Of a stretch of DNA of 64,000 bases, positions 43,788-53,340 are shown piece after piece. A program made the translations under genes and the position numbers. Under the pieces are notes generated by a model. That model was given only the letters and a program-made list of their open reading frames with translations, was not told the origin of the DNA and searched no databases. Source of the stretch: SAR116 cluster bacterium AG-321-K23 (lineage in GTDB: Bacteria; Pseudomonadota; Alphaproteobacteria; Puniceispirillales; Marisalimonadaceae); NCBI GenBank assembly GCA_003284565.1, contig QBXO01000002.1, positions 1 through 64,000 on the forward strand, written 5' to 3'. The stretch's first letter is position 1, and each line of letters opens with the position of its first letter.

Positions 43788-45128
43788 TCAAATTTGTTTT
43801 TTCCAATCTGGACCTAGCATACATATCCATAGACCTAATCCTGTAGCTAAAAGACCAAAGCTAACACCATAAAAAACAAAGTTTAATGATAAATCATAAA
43901 AAGTTACATAAAGACATATCAATGAAACTGATAATAATCTAATGATACCTACGACCACAGGATAAAATATCTTTCCTAGACCTTGACTTGCAAAATACAA
44001 AGTTTGCCCTGCAGCAAAAAAACAGTAAAAAGGTGCCACAATCATTAGATATGAGGTTGCATAATCTTTAATTAAAGTACTTGATTCAAAATTATTTAAC
44101 CAAATTTCTGGAAAAATAGTTACAGTTGCTCCTAATAATCCAACTACAAAAAAAGAGATAAATGCACCTGTCCATGCTATTATTTTAGCTCTATGTAATT
44201 GTTGTGCACCAACATTTATCCCAACTGATGCAGTAAGAACTGAACCAATTCCAAATACCAGAGGAGTAATAATTATTTCTAGTCTACTTCCTAATCCGTA
44301 TCCAGCAAGAGCCTCAACACCATGTTTACTTACAGCAGCAGTAACGACTGCAACAGTCCCAGCAATCGTTATACTATTAATCAATCCTCCACCACCAACT
44401 TTCATTATGTCTTTAAAAGAACTTAAACTAATAGAACCTGAAGTTAGTTTGATAACTTTTTGTTTGAGTTGTAAATTAAATATTAAATATAACATCATTA
44501 TAAAATGGCTAATCACCATAGCTAATGCTGGCCCTATAATACCAATACTAGAAAAACCAAACCACCCTAGTGTCAGTGTTCCCGCAAGAATAATTTGAAA
44601 AATACAACCAATGATTTGAACAATTGCAGGTGTAATTACATCACCAATTGCTCTAAATATTGCTGAAAGAATATAAACCAACCAAATAAAGATAGCACCT
44701 CCAAAACTTACCTGTGAGTACCATATAGCATTTTCTAAAACACTACCTTTAGCCCCCATCATTGTAAAAATATAATCTGGAAAGAATAAAAAAAATATCA
44801 AGTAAATAAGAGAAAGCACTATTGCAATAATAATTGCATGCAATGCAGCGGAATTAGCCCCTGAGAAATTACTTTTACCCAAATGTCTTGATATTGATGA
44901 AGTGGTAGCACCCCCTATAGCACCAGCTGACATCATTTGCATTACAGTTAAAAATGGGAAAACTAATGCTAAACTGGCTAATTCTATATTTCCTAACTTA
45001 GATATAAAAAAAGCATCCATGAAAATAATTATTGGCATTGAAGAAACGCCTAAAAAGTTAGGTAAAGAAAGCTTGCAAACCATTTTAAAGACAGAGCCAT
45101 TTAATATAATATCTATGTTATTTTTCAT
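43788..45128 (-). CDS. MATE-family efflux transporter, 446 aa
   Basis: Twelve hydrophobic segments form two homologous halves of the MatE type, with SVGINVGAQQLHRAK and GGATTSSISRHLG in the loops that usually hold GxxGxxNxxR-type motifs. It would export drugs or metabolites by Na+ or H+ antiport. Length is normal. The next upstream gene, an epimerase, ends 21 bp before it. Confidence 0.9.
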   Translation of the reverse strand: MKNNIDIILNGSVFKMVCKLSLPNFLGVSSMPIIIFMDAFFISKLGNIELASLALVFPFLTVMQMMSAGAIGGATTSSISRHLGKSNFSGANSAALHAIIIAIVLSLIYLIFFLFFPDYIFTMMGAKGSVLENAIWYSQVSFGGAIFIWLVYILSAIFRAIGDVITPAIVQIIGCIFQIILAGTLTLGWFGFSSIGIIGPALAMVISHFIMMLYLIFNLQLKQKVIKLTSGSISLSSFKDIMKVGGGGLINSITIAGTVAVVTAAVSKHGVEALAGYGLGSRLEIIITPLVFGIGSVLTASVGINVGAQQLHRAKIIAWTGAFISFFVVGLLGATVTIFPEIWLNNFESSTLIKDYATSYLMIVAPFYCFFAAGQTLYFASQGLGKIFYPVVVGIIRLLSVSLICLYVTFYDLSLNFVFYGVSFGLLATGLGLWICMLGPDWKKQI

Positions 45129-45149
45129 AAGCTCATTTGTAAGTTTATA

Positions 45150-46130
45150 TTACAAAGATAGAGGCGGGCAGAGCCCTTCTGATTTTAAAATATCAAATGC
45201 TCTGAAAGTGTTTTCAATACCTTCCTTTACAGTGATAGATGGATAATTTCCTATATAATCCCGTAATGGATTGTCATCCAAGTCGGGCGGAAATGGAAAT
45301 GGTTTATCAATATAACTTACTTTAGCACTTGGTTTTAATTGTTTTAATTGTGATAATCCATATTCAATAGTTTCACAGCTTCCATTAAGATTAAAAACTT
45401 TTGCATCTGACATATCCTTACTTACTGCTCTAATAAAGGCTGAAGCTGCTTCGCCAACATATAACCAACTATATTTGCCATTAAAAGGTATTTCATATTC
45501 TTTATTTAAAACAGCTGCTTGGATTGCCAAAGTATTTTTGGAACTCATACCCTGATCTCTTGCCAAACCATAAACAATATTTGGCCTAATACCAATTGAC
45601 GGTACATCATGATCAGCCCAGTAAACATAGGCCGTGTGCTCATTAACTAACTTATAAGCACCATACAAAGTTTCTTTCCATGGTCCTTTTGGTGGCATAG
45701 CCAATGCAGCAACCGATGAAGCATAAACTGTTCTTTTTAATTTTATTTCTTTTGCAATTTGAAGAATATTGATTGTACCTTCTACGTTTACACGTGCACC
45801 AAGAGCAGGGTCTGCCGCACAGAATGGAACTTGTAGTCCAGCGAGGTGAATAATTGCACTGGGATTGTAATTAATAATGATATTTTTTAACACATTAAAA
45901 TTTGTAATATCACATTTTTCCCATTTTATATTAGAAGCATCTTTTCCAAGTATAAGCTTTAAACGATCCTTTTTATTAGATAAGTCTATACCTAGGCAAG
46001 GTATCCCAGATCTGTGAAGGATAGATAATATCCAACTGCCTATACAACCACCTGAACCTGTTACAATTACAGGTGATTTGAAATTATGCTCTTTTAAAAG
46101 AAATTTTTCTGTTAGAAATTCCAAATGCAT
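45150..46130 (-). CDS. NAD-dependent epimerase/dehydratase (extended SDR), 326 aa
   Basis: The Rossmann motif TGSGGCIG (24-31) follows a short N-terminal extension, and Y156-x-x-x-K160 (YGAYK) is the catalytic pair. Sequence and length fit nucleotide-sugar epimerases or related extended SDRs (D-erythronate dehydrogenase-like). It is co-directional with the MATE transporter. The substrate is unknown. Confidence 0.85.
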   Translation of the reverse strand: MHLEFLTEKFLLKEHNFKSPVIVTGSGGCIGSWILSILHRSGIPCLGIDLSNKKDRLKLILGKDASNIKWEKCDITNFNVLKNIIINYNPSAIIHLAGLQVPFCAADPALGARVNVEGTINILQIAKEIKLKRTVYASSVAALAMPPKGPWKETLYGAYKLVNEHTAYVYWADHDVPSIGIRPNIVYGLARDQGMSSKNTLAIQAAVLNKEYEIPFNGKYSWLYVGEAASAFIRAVSKDMSDAKVFNLNGSCETIEYGLSQLKQLKPSAKVSYIDKPFPFPPDLDDNPLRDYIGNYPSITVKEGIENTFRAFDILKSEGLCPPLSL

Positions 46131-46191
46131 TTTGATTTACCGATAACAAATTATATAAATACTACATAGACTATATGCAAAAACAAATAAA

Positions 46192-47328
46192 TTACAAAAT
46201 CTCTTTAACAAATTTATTTATATCAATAGCTAATGTTTTTGGTTTTTCCATTGCAGCAAAATGTCCCCCAGAATTGTGAGATGACCAATGTTTTATATTT
46301 TTGTAAAACTGAGACGCCAAGCTAATAGGTGGCGAAAATAATTCTTTTGGAAACTCACTATAACCTGTTGGAGTTATAATTGGCTGTTTTTTACTAATGG
46401 GCCAATCTGATCTATGTCTAGCATAATATGGCCAGAATGAAGCACCTATACATCCTGTAATCCAGTATAAAGTTATATTAGCTAACAACTTATCTATACT
46501 AATTTTAGTAAACAAATCGCCATCATGATCTGTCCAAGTATAAAATTTTTCACTTATATATGCACATAATGAGACTGGTGACGCATTTAATGCATGGGCT
46601 AGAGTAAATGGCTTTGTACCCTGAAGTTGTTGGTATCCAGTCTCGTATAAAATAAATTTTTTAAGCTTAAGATAATATATTTCTTCTGCTTTGTTCTTAG
46701 GTGTTTTGTCTAACCCTCTTGGGATTGGTAACATATTCAAATGTATACCTTTTACAGAAGCTGGGTCTTTATTAGACATAATTGAAGCAACAAAAGAACC
46801 TAAATCTCCACCTTGGATAAAATAATTTTTATAGCCTAAACAATTCATAAGTTTAACGAAATGGTCAGAGATTTCGACAAGATCCATTGGCTGTTGGTTT
46901 TTAGAAAAAGAAAATCCAACATTTGGTAACGATGGAATTACAAGATCAAAGGGTTGATTTCCTAAAAAATTATTTTTGTTTGGATTTATCAATAGAGGTA
47001 TAAGATCAAAAAATTCAAATATTGATCCTGGCCAACCATGTATAAGTAACAATGGTAATGCATTATCCTCAGGGGATTTTAAATGTAAAAAATGAGTTTT
47101 TAAACCATTATCAATAAAATAAAATTGATTGAAAGAATTGAGTTCTCTCTCAGATTTTTCCCATGAAAATTTATTTTTCCAATAATCTAAAATATAAGAA
47201 AGTATATCATAACTAATACCTGCATCTTTATTAAATTCAGTTGCCCAATCTATAATTCTACTATTAGAAATTTGTAATTTTAGATTTTCTATTACTTTTG
47301 GATTTGTAACTGAAACAAATTTTTCCAT
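46192..47328 (-). CDS. Epoxide hydrolase (EHN plus alpha/beta hydrolase), 378 aa
   Basis: The N-terminal EHN domain (about 10-110, DILDYWKNKFSW-type) precedes the hydrolase core: oxyanion HGWPGSIFEF, nucleophile D175 in QGGDLGSFVAS, and C-terminal His in SGGHFAAMEKP. This matches microsomal-type and limonene-like bacterial epoxide hydrolases. It is cytosolic, with no adjacent pathway gene. Confidence 0.9.
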   Translation of the reverse strand: MEKFVSVTNPKVIENLKLQISNSRIIDWATEFNKDAGISYDILSYILDYWKNKFSWEKSERELNSFNQFYFIDNGLKTHFLHLKSPEDNALPLLLIHGWPGSIFEFFDLIPLLINPNKNNFLGNQPFDLVIPSLPNVGFSFSKNQQPMDLVEISDHFVKLMNCLGYKNYFIQGGDLGSFVASIMSNKDPASVKGIHLNMLPIPRGLDKTPKNKAEEIYYLKLKKFILYETGYQQLQGTKPFTLAHALNASPVSLCAYISEKFYTWTDHDGDLFTKISIDKLLANITLYWITGCIGASFWPYYARHRSDWPISKKQPIITPTGYSEFPKELFSPPISLASQFYKNIKHWSSHNSGGHFAAMEKPKTLAIDINKFVKEIL

Positions 47329-47431
47329 AATTAATGAAATCTCTTAGTTTGTTCAAATTTATTATATACTAGTCATTGTTTTTCAAAAAAAAAGAACCAA
47401 ATATATAATCCACTAATCTCAAAGAATAAAA

Positions 47432-47998
47432 ATGATAAATATATTAAATAAAATAATTCTTAACTTATTCCTTATTTTAAATATTCTTACTTACTTCAAC
47501 TATTCTTCCAATGCAGATACTTTTGTGTATTCTGGTGGTTGTTTCTGGTGCACTGAAGCAGATACAGAAAAACTTGATGGTGTATCTGATGTTATAAGTG
47601 GATTCACAGCAGGCACAACAAAAGACCCTAAATATATTCCAGGAAAGTGGGGAGATCATCGTGAAGCGGCGTTAGTTAAATATGATCCTAAAATAATTAC
47701 ATTTAAAGAACTTGTAACTCATGTATTTAAGACAATAGATTATGAAGATAATAATGGGCAATTTTGTGACAGGGGAAGATCTTACACACCAGCAATTTAT
47801 TATAAAAATGATAAAGAAAAAGAAATCATTTTATCTCTAGCTCCAAAATCATCAATTGTTCCTGTTGAAAAAGAAAGCAAATTTTATCCAGTAAGAGAAG
47901 AACATCAAAATTATTATAAAAAGCAAACTTACAAGTATGAATATTACAGATTTATGTGCAGAAGAGATAGTCGTTTGGAACAATTAAATAATAATTAA
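47432..47998 (+). CDS. msrA: Periplasmic peptide-methionine (S)-S-oxide reductase MsrA, 188 aa
   Basis: GGCFWC holds the catalytic C37 and a second Cys (C40); the C-terminal FMCRRDSRL is the resolving region. An N-terminal hydrophobic leader (1-29, ending SNA) predicts export, unlike cytosolic MsrA, so it repairs oxidised Met in envelope proteins. Its last 4 bp overlap the convergent hpf gene. Confidence 0.92.
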   Translation: MINILNKIILNLFLILNILTYFNYSSNADTFVYSGGCFWCTEADTEKLDGVSDVISGFTAGTTKDPKYIPGKWGDHREAALVKYDPKIITFKELVTHVFKTIDYEDNNGQFCDRGRSYTPAIYYKNDKEKEIILSLAPKSSIVPVEKESKFYPVREEHQNYYKKQTYKYEYYRFMCRRDSRLEQLNNN

Positions 47999-48594
47999 AC
48001 TTTAGCTAAATTTCTATTACCTCTTGGATCTACCCAACCAATTAAACCATCATCTCTTTTGTAGATCATATTAAGTCCACTATGTTTTTTGTTTCTAAAC
48101 ATTAATGCAGAAATATTTCCAAGTTTCATTTTTTCAAGTGCGTCAACCACCGTCAATTCTTCAATCTCAGTATCTAACTCTGCAAAAATAAGAGGTTCTT
48201 GATGATAGTTTTCTTCATCTTTTAAAATTACAGATGGAGGACTGTTTATTATTTGAAACTGCGCGTCTAAAGCGTTATTTTTAAAAGTATTTTCATTATG
48301 TTTATAATTTTTAATCTTTCGCTTATATCTTCTTAGTTGTTTAGATAATTTTTCTAAAGTGGAATCAAAAGCTGTTCTCGCAGTATCTCCATTTGATTGA
48401 GCAGTAAACTCCATTTTTTTTGTTATGTGAAGTACAACAATAATATTAAAAGTCTTGTTTTTTTTTGAGACGCTTACAATCGAAGAAATAGCATTTGGAA
48501 AATATTTATTAACTGCTTCAAGTAAGTTTATTTCTGCATATTTGGAAAACGTCTCACCTACCTTCACTTGCTTCCCAAATATTTTAAAATGCAT
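47995..48594 (-). CDS. hpf: Ribosome hibernation-promoting factor, long form, 199 aa
   Basis: The N-terminal S30AE domain (MHFKIFGKQVKVGETF through about 105) binds the 30S subunit. A variable linker follows, and the C-terminal dimerisation domain (about 140-199) is seen as EELTVVDALEKMKLGNISALMF then GLNMIYKRDDGLIGWVDP. It pairs ribosomes into inactive 100S particles in stationary phase. Length is normal for the long form. Confidence 0.9.
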   Translation of the reverse strand: MHFKIFGKQVKVGETFSKYAEINLLEAVNKYFPNAISSIVSVSKKNKTFNIIVVLHITKKMEFTAQSNGDTARTAFDSTLEKLSKQLRRYKRKIKNYKHNENTFKNNALDAQFQIINSPPSVILKDEENYHQEPLIFAELDTEIEELTVVDALEKMKLGNISALMFRNKKHSGLNMIYKRDDGLIGWVDPRGNRNLAKV

Positions 48595-48702
48595 AAAAAC
48601 TCCATTAAGTTATACTTAATATAAAAAATTATTATGAGCTATTGTCAATAATTTTATTTTACATATAAAATCATAAATATTAAATATTAAAAGCGAATAA
48701 AA

Positions 48703-49005
48703 ATGATATGTTATTTAACTATTAAATCAGACACAACACATGTAAAAAAAAATGAATTTGATCTTTGGTATGAAACTGAACATTTAAATGAAGCGATGAC
48801 GGCATTAATGGCTAGGAGTGCCAAACGGGGATGGATCAAAGATACTAATTTTCATATTGCAATATACGAATTTAAAAATGTTGAAAGTGCTGAAAAAGCA
48901 ATAAAATCTAAAAACTTACAAAAACTTATTAAAATATTTGATGATAAATGGAATAAGAAAGTCCCTCGCACCAGAGAGTTAACAAAATTTGTTCAGATGA
49001 TTTAA
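48703..49005 (+). CDS. EthD-like dimeric alpha/beta-barrel protein, 100 aa
   Basis: The protein has a single ferredoxin-like domain with an EFDLWYETEHLNEAM motif, a relaxed version of the EthD WHxxEH pattern. It is cytosolic. It lies between divergent hpf and a convergent VOC gene. The substrate is unknown. It is one of three small barrel-like proteins in the window (others at 10329 and 53055). Confidence 0.65.
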   Translation: MICYLTIKSDTTHVKKNEFDLWYETEHLNEAMTALMARSAKRGWIKDTNFHIAIYEFKNVESAEKAIKSKNLQKLIKIFDDKWNKKVPRTRELTKFVQMI

Positions 49006-49016
49006 AAGTTCTATTT

Positions 49017-49409
49017 CTAAATTTGATTAGATATTTCAATTAAGTTTTGGTCTGGGTCTCTAACGTAAATCGATTTAATTGGACCGTTTGCACCAGTTTT
49101 CTGAACTGGACCCTCTTCAATTTTAATATGCAGATTATTAAATTTTATTATCCAATCTTCAATTTTTTCTTTGCTCAATAAACACATGTCCATACTACCA
49201 GGTTTGGGGCTTTTAGCATGTGGTTTGAAAGGTTTTGAAACTTCATGAAGATTAATTTTTTGATTACCAAATTTGAGAGATTTCCTTTGAATATTATCTG
49301 TTGCAGATAAAAATTCATGTAAATGCATTCCTAAAACCTTTGTATAAAATTCGATAGATTTATTTAAATCAGTGACTGTTATAACAACATGATCTATAAA
49401 AAGTGACAT
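49017..49409 (-). CDS. VOC-family (glyoxalase/bleomycin-resistance) protein, 130 aa
   Basis: Two beta-alpha-beta-beta-beta units are visible: IDHVVITVTDLNKSIEFYTK and a second ending IYVRDPDQNLIEI. Metal ligands appear at H7 and the C-terminal Glu. Length matches single-chain VOC proteins. The substrate could be methylglyoxal-glutathione, a virulence-type VdlD-like compound or another small molecule. Confidence 0.85.
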   Translation of the reverse strand: MSLFIDHVVITVTDLNKSIEFYTKVLGMHLHEFLSATDNIQRKSLKFGNQKINLHEVSKPFKPHAKSPKPGSMDMCLLSKEKIEDWIIKFNNLHIKIEEGPVQKTGANGPIKSIYVRDPDQNLIEISNQI

Positions 49410-49489
49410 AATAAATATCTTTGTGGTATTAAATCAAAATTAGATGTTAAGTTATTAATATATAGAATCTGATGAGAAAGTAAAATACC

Positions 49490-49894
49490 GTGTCTTATAA
49501 TAAAAAAATTATAATAATTATTTTTACATTATGTTTTTGGCCATTTAAATTAATCGCAAACGATATATATCTCCCATCTGCTGGGTTTGATTGTAGGGAT
49601 GAAGTTAACAAGTTTGAATTCCTATTTGATAGATCAAAAGATATGGATAACCCAAAAGTTTATAGAAGAATTAAAGGTAAGTTTATATTAATAGGAAATT
49701 TGTTAGCTGAAAAACAAGGAGCTTACGTTTTGTGGGAAGATAAAGAATTTTTTAAAACAACTGACTTTGCATGGTCATTTGATAAAGTTACATCAAAATT
49801 ATCTTCTATTGTATTAAGTGTTGGTTTGGGAATAGATAAATTAGAAAAAATTCCAAAACCAATGACATGTATGCAAAAAATTTTTTATTATTAA
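49490..49894 (+). CDS. Secreted hypothetical protein, 134 aa
   Basis: It starts at a GTG; a hydrophobic leader (about 5-23, ending IAN) precedes a compact beta-rich domain with two Cys (GFDCRDEVNKF and KPMTCMQK) that could form a disulfide. No family is recognised. It lies upstream of tRNA-Arg(TCT) in the same direction. Confidence 0.6.
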   Translation: MSYNKKIIIIIFTLCFWPFKLIANDIYLPSAGFDCRDEVNKFEFLFDRSKDMDNPKVYRRIKGKFILIGNLLAEKQGAYVLWEDKEFFKTTDFAWSFDKVTSKLSSIVLSVGLGIDKLEKIPKPMTCMQKIFYY

Positions 49895-49986
49895 CTTTTT
49901 AAGTTTTGATATTAAAGTAACTTTGTGTTGTGAAAAAACTGATTTATATTGATTTTATAACACTTTGGAATATATTCTTCGATAGT

Positions 49987-50063
49987 GGACGCGTAGCTCA
50001 GCTGGATAGAGCAACTGCCTTCTAAGCAGTAGGTCAGAGGTTCGAATCCTCTCGCGTTCACCA
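49987..50063 (+). tRNA. trnR: tRNA-Arg(TCT)
   Basis: Acceptor GGACGCG/CGCGTTC (one G-T pair), D-stem GCTC/GAGC, anticodon stem ACTGC/GCAGT with loop CTTCTAA (anticodon TCT), intact T-stem and loop AGAGG/TTCGAAT, discriminator A and encoded CCA make a complete 77-nt tRNA. It decodes AGA/AGG. The next 167 bp up to 50230 show no gene, integrase or repeat, so no island is attached here. Confidence 0.97.
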
Positions 50064-50230
50064 TTTTTAAAAAAATATAAACCTTTTCTTTAAAATTATT
50101 AAAAGGTGTTACTATAATTAGTAATATAAAATTATAAGAATTCTGCTAAGAGATAAATAATATAAATCTTTTGTAAATTAATAAAATTATAAGTTTACTC
50201 GAAATTACTAATGTTTAATAAAACTTATTT

Positions 50231-51163
50231 CTATTCTTTATTCCAGTTTTCATACCAATTCTTAAATAAATAATATTGACTTTCAGCGTAAGCTCTTTGA
50301 CTTTTACTTAACTTATCAGTTGGATTAAAGTGCAACTCATATGACTTTTCACCATTTAAAACCATTAAATATTTATAGTAAAGTACTAGATCAGGACCTT
50401 CATCAAATGATGATAATATTGCAAGTGCACTCTCGAGTTCAATAGCTTTTTTTCTTGCTAAAGAGTTACCATTAGCTGCTTTTTCGCAAAGACTTATTAA
50501 ATGCAGAACTTCTTTTGGAAAAGCATTTCCTACTCCTGTGATTGCTCCAACTGCTCCACAGTTTACATAACCATGATAGACGGTTGTATCTACACCAATC
50601 ATCAAAGATATTCCATCATTTTGCGATGTTATATGTTCTGCGGCATAGGTTAGATCGTTAGCACCTCCAAATTCTTTGAACCCAACTAAATTTGGAAATT
50701 CTTTTCGTAAATCAAAAAATAAATCTGCCCTAGTTGAGAAGCCATAATAGTGACTATTATAAATCACAGCAGGTAATTGAGGGGCTGCACCTAAAATTGA
50801 AGCAAAATGAGCTCTTTGTGCTGTAAGTGAAGGACCTCTCGACAATACACGTGGTATAACCATAAGACCTAAAGCACCTACTTTTTGAGCATGAGACGCG
50901 TGCATAGTTGCCTTTTTAGAATTAATTGCTCCAGTACCAACAATCGTTGGTACTTCTGCTTTAACTAGCCTAGACACCCCTTCCTGTCTTTCTTCATCTG
51001 ATAACAATGGCCAATCACCCATTGACCCACAATAAACTACAGCAGACATTCCATGTTCAATTAACTCTCTAGCTTTTTTAACTAACAAATCGAAGTTGGG
51101 GGTATAATCATTATTACAAGGTGTCATAAGAGCTGGCATACAACCTTTAAAAATATTTTCCAT
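50231..51163 (-). CDS. DapA-family aldolase (dihydrodipicolinate synthase-like), 310 aa
   Basis: This TIM-barrel aldolase has the Schiff-base lysine K163 in VGFKEFGG and the Tyr of the catalytic triad in VIYNSHYYG (about 135). An N-terminal GCMPALMTPCN replaces the usual GxxxAxxTPF. It is not a lysine-biosynthesis DapA by motif; 4-hydroxyproline-derived or 2-keto-3-deoxy acid lyases are closer in feel. It is last in a four-gene leftward operon with two SDRs. Confidence 0.88.
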   Translation of the reverse strand: MENIFKGCMPALMTPCNNDYTPNFDLLVKKARELIEHGMSAVVYCGSMGDWPLLSDEERQEGVSRLVKAEVPTIVGTGAINSKKATMHASHAQKVGALGLMVIPRVLSRGPSLTAQRAHFASILGAAPQLPAVIYNSHYYGFSTRADLFFDLRKEFPNLVGFKEFGGANDLTYAAEHITSQNDGISLMIGVDTTVYHGYVNCGAVGAITGVGNAFPKEVLHLISLCEKAANGNSLARKKAIELESALAILSSFDEGPDLVLYYKYLMVLNGEKSYELHFNPTDKLSKSQRAYAESQYYLFKNWYENWNKE

Positions 51164-51185
51164 ATTTGCTTCCTTCTATTTTAAT

Positions 51186-51950
51186 TTACCCGTTAATTGA
51201 ATAACCACCATCAACAGGAATTGCTGTACCAGTAACATAATTAGAAGCATCACTAGATAAAAACACGGCTATTCCTCCCAAATCATCGGGATCTCCCCAA
51301 CGCCCAGCAGGAGTTCTTTCTTCAACCCTTGATTGTAGTTCAGGGATATCAATCCTTGCCTGACGTGTTAAAGTCGTGTCGATATATCCTGGTAAAACAG
51401 CATTCACTTGTATATTATCTCTAGCCCAAGTATTAGAAAGACTTTTTGTTAATTGAACTACACCACCTTTACTTGCTGAATATGCACTTCCCAGCGGTGC
51501 ACCGAATAGAGAATGCATTGATCCAATGTTAATTATTTTTCCTCCATTTATATTTTTAAAATGTTTAAATGCTGCCTTGGAGCAGATAAATGTACTAATT
51601 AAATTTGTATCTATAATTGACGTCCATTCTTCTAACTCATATTCTTCTGGTCTCTTTCTTATATTTGTTCCAGCATTATTAATTAATATATTTAACTTTC
51701 CAAATTCTTTAGCAACATTTTCAATAAGTTTATTACATGAACTTTCATCAACAACATCTACAATCATTGATTTACATTTAACATTTAAGGATTTTAACTC
51801 CTGAATTGATTTCTTATTTTTGTTTTCATTCCTTCCAGCGATCACAACAGTTGCACCAGCTTCACCAATAGCTTTAGCCATCGCAAAACCTATGCCGCCA
51901 TTACCACCCGTTATAATAGCTACCTTATCAGTCAAATTAAATAATTTCAT
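51186..51950 (-). CDS. Short-chain dehydrogenase/reductase, 254 aa
   Basis: It is a classical SDR: cofactor motif TGGNGGIG (14-21), NNAG (91-94), catalytic Y157 and K161 (YSASKGG) and C-terminal AIPVDGGYS. It resembles gluconate 5-dehydrogenase or 2-deoxygluconate dehydrogenase types. It is co-transcribed with the DapA-like aldolase, suggesting a sugar-acid or hydroxy-acid pathway. Confidence 0.9.
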   Translation of the reverse strand: MKLFNLTDKVAIITGGNGGIGFAMAKAIGEAGATVVIAGRNENKNKKSIQELKSLNVKCKSMIVDVVDESSCNKLIENVAKEFGKLNILINNAGTNIRKRPEEYELEEWTSIIDTNLISTFICSKAAFKHFKNINGGKIINIGSMHSLFGAPLGSAYSASKGGVVQLTKSLSNTWARDNIQVNAVLPGYIDTTLTRQARIDIPELQSRVEERTPAGRWGDPDDLGGIAVFLSSDASNYVTGTAIPVDGGYSING

Positions 51951-51969
51951 ATTTCACCCCTTTTTTCAC

Positions 51970-52689
51970 TTACCAACTTTCTTGAAAAGTTCTTAAGTCT
52001 AATTCAAATGTCCACGCATCTTTACTTTGATTATATAAAAACATATAAGCGTCTGTAACATTCTCTATATTAATAAGTTTACCTTCTTTAACTCTTTGTT
52101 CAAAATCAGATAATCTTTGTTTTATTCTTTCCCCTGCTAAACCTCCATCTACAATCACATGACTTACGTGAATTGAGTTTTCAGCATATTCTTTTGCTAA
52201 AGCCTGAGCTAAATTTCTTAAGGCACCTTTAGCAGAATTAAAAGCACCAAAATTTGATTTGCCTCTTAAAGATGCGCTTGCTCCAGTGAAGATAAGAGTA
52301 CCAGCAGTTTTTTCAAATAAGAATGTTTTAATAACCTCTTTAGCAAATAAAAATCCTCCAAAACAGCCACTTTCCCAGCTTTCGCGAAAATAACTAGCAT
52401 CCATTTCTATGATCTTACCTGGTCGGCTATTTCCTACATTATAAATTGCAAAGTCTAAACCAGGGCCAACTTCTCTAATCATATTTTTTATTTGATCTTC
52501 ATCAGTTGCATCTACCACTAAAGGTATAGCTTTATTGCCATCTTTTGAAATTGTATTAACTACATCATCTAAAGACCTTTTAGTTCTTCCCGCAACAAAT
52601 ACTTCAAAACTATTTTGAGCAATTTTTCTACATAATTGTCCACCCAAACCATTTAATGGACCAACACCTATTACTAAAGCTTTTTTCAT
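51970..52689 (-). CDS. SDR-fold protein with Phe replacing the catalytic Tyr, 239 aa
   Basis: The cofactor site is GVGPLNGLGG (8-17). The usual YxxxK is FNSAK, with F150 in place of Tyr and K154 kept. NVGNS replaces NNAG. Loss of the Tyr hydroxyl makes ordinary dehydrogenase chemistry unlikely, although a subgroup of SDR-like proteins has this change. It is third in the operon. It may bind a nucleotide or act with its classical SDR neighbour. Confidence 0.85.
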   Translation of the reverse strand: MKKALVIGVGPLNGLGGQLCRKIAQNSFEVFVAGRTKRSLDDVVNTISKDGNKAIPLVVDATDEDQIKNMIREVGPGLDFAIYNVGNSRPGKIIEMDASYFRESWESGCFGGFLFAKEVIKTFLFEKTAGTLIFTGASASLRGKSNFGAFNSAKGALRNLAQALAKEYAENSIHVSHVIVDGGLAGERIKQRLSDFEQRVKEGKLINIENVTDAYMFLYNQSKDAWTFELDLRTFQESW

Positions 52690-52704
52690 TTTGTATTCTC
52701 TTTT

Positions 52705-52983
52705 TTAATTTAAGTAAGAATCTACTCTTTGAAGTAAAGAATTAAGTCTAATTTTAAGATCTAATAGTTGATTTTTTAAATTTTTATTTTCACTTTTTAA
52801 CTCCTTAATTTTTACTTTTAATAAAGAGTTGTTTAAATTCGTGCTGTGAACTTGTTTTTTAGAATCAGCTTTACAAGCATTATAAATTGTAATTTCTTTT
52901 GCAGAAGTACCTTGCAAAATGCATTCATGTGCAGATATTTGAGGTGAAATTAAAATAAAAAATGATATTAATATAATCTTCAT
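52705..52983 (-). CDS. Small secreted coiled-coil protein, 92 aa
   Basis: A signal peptide (about 1-18, ending ISA) precedes a short Cys-containing segment (HECILQG, then NACKADSKK) and a coiled coil of about 35 residues (LKSENKNLKNQLLDLKIRLN). The two Cys could form a disulfide. It is the first gene of the leftward operon, 15 bp before the atypical SDR. The role is unknown. Confidence 0.6.
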   Translation of the reverse strand: MKIILISFFILISPQISAHECILQGTSAKEITIYNACKADSKKQVHSTNLNNSLLKVKIKELKSENKNLKNQLLDLKIRLNSLLQRVDSYLN

Positions 52984-53054
52984 GTTATTATGTTAACCAA
53001 TTTAATTGTTTTAATACAATTACATACTAAGTATGCATTTAACAAGAGGTAAAA

Positions 53055-53339
53055 ATGTACACTAGAATAGCTGAATTTCAATCAACTTCAAAAGTGAATT
53101 GTGATATGATCATATCATTTTTTCAAAATGTTATGATACCTAGAAATATAAAAAATGGCCAATTAAGTTGTGAAGTTTTTAGAGTTTCTGATACTACCGG
53201 ATTTGTCATTTCATGTTTTAAAAACAAAAGTGATGCTTCCAAAATAATGAAAATTATGGCAAGTGAGTTAAATGAAGTAAAAGGTAATACTAAAATAAAA
53301 TTAATTGAGGGTGAAAGGGTATTTAAAATAGAAAGATAA
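53055..53339 (+). CDS. Small alpha/beta-barrel-like protein, 94 aa
   Basis: A strand-helix-strand-strand-helix-strand pattern suggests a ferredoxin-like (antibiotic biosynthesis monooxygenase or EthD-type) monomer, without a clear active-site signature. AAGAGG precedes the ATG. The next gene (Hsp20) starts one base after its stop, so they form an operon. Confidence 0.55.
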   Translation: MYTRIAEFQSTSKVNCDMIISFFQNVMIPRNIKNGQLSCEVFRVSDTTGFVISCFKNKSDASKIMKIMASELNEVKGNTKIKLIEGERVFKIER

Positions 53340-53340
53340 T

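Noticed and set aside
50081..50107. Stem-loop downstream of tRNA-Arg(TCT) as terminator
   Set aside because: The 7-bp AT-rich stem has a 13-base loop and no following T run; not convincing.
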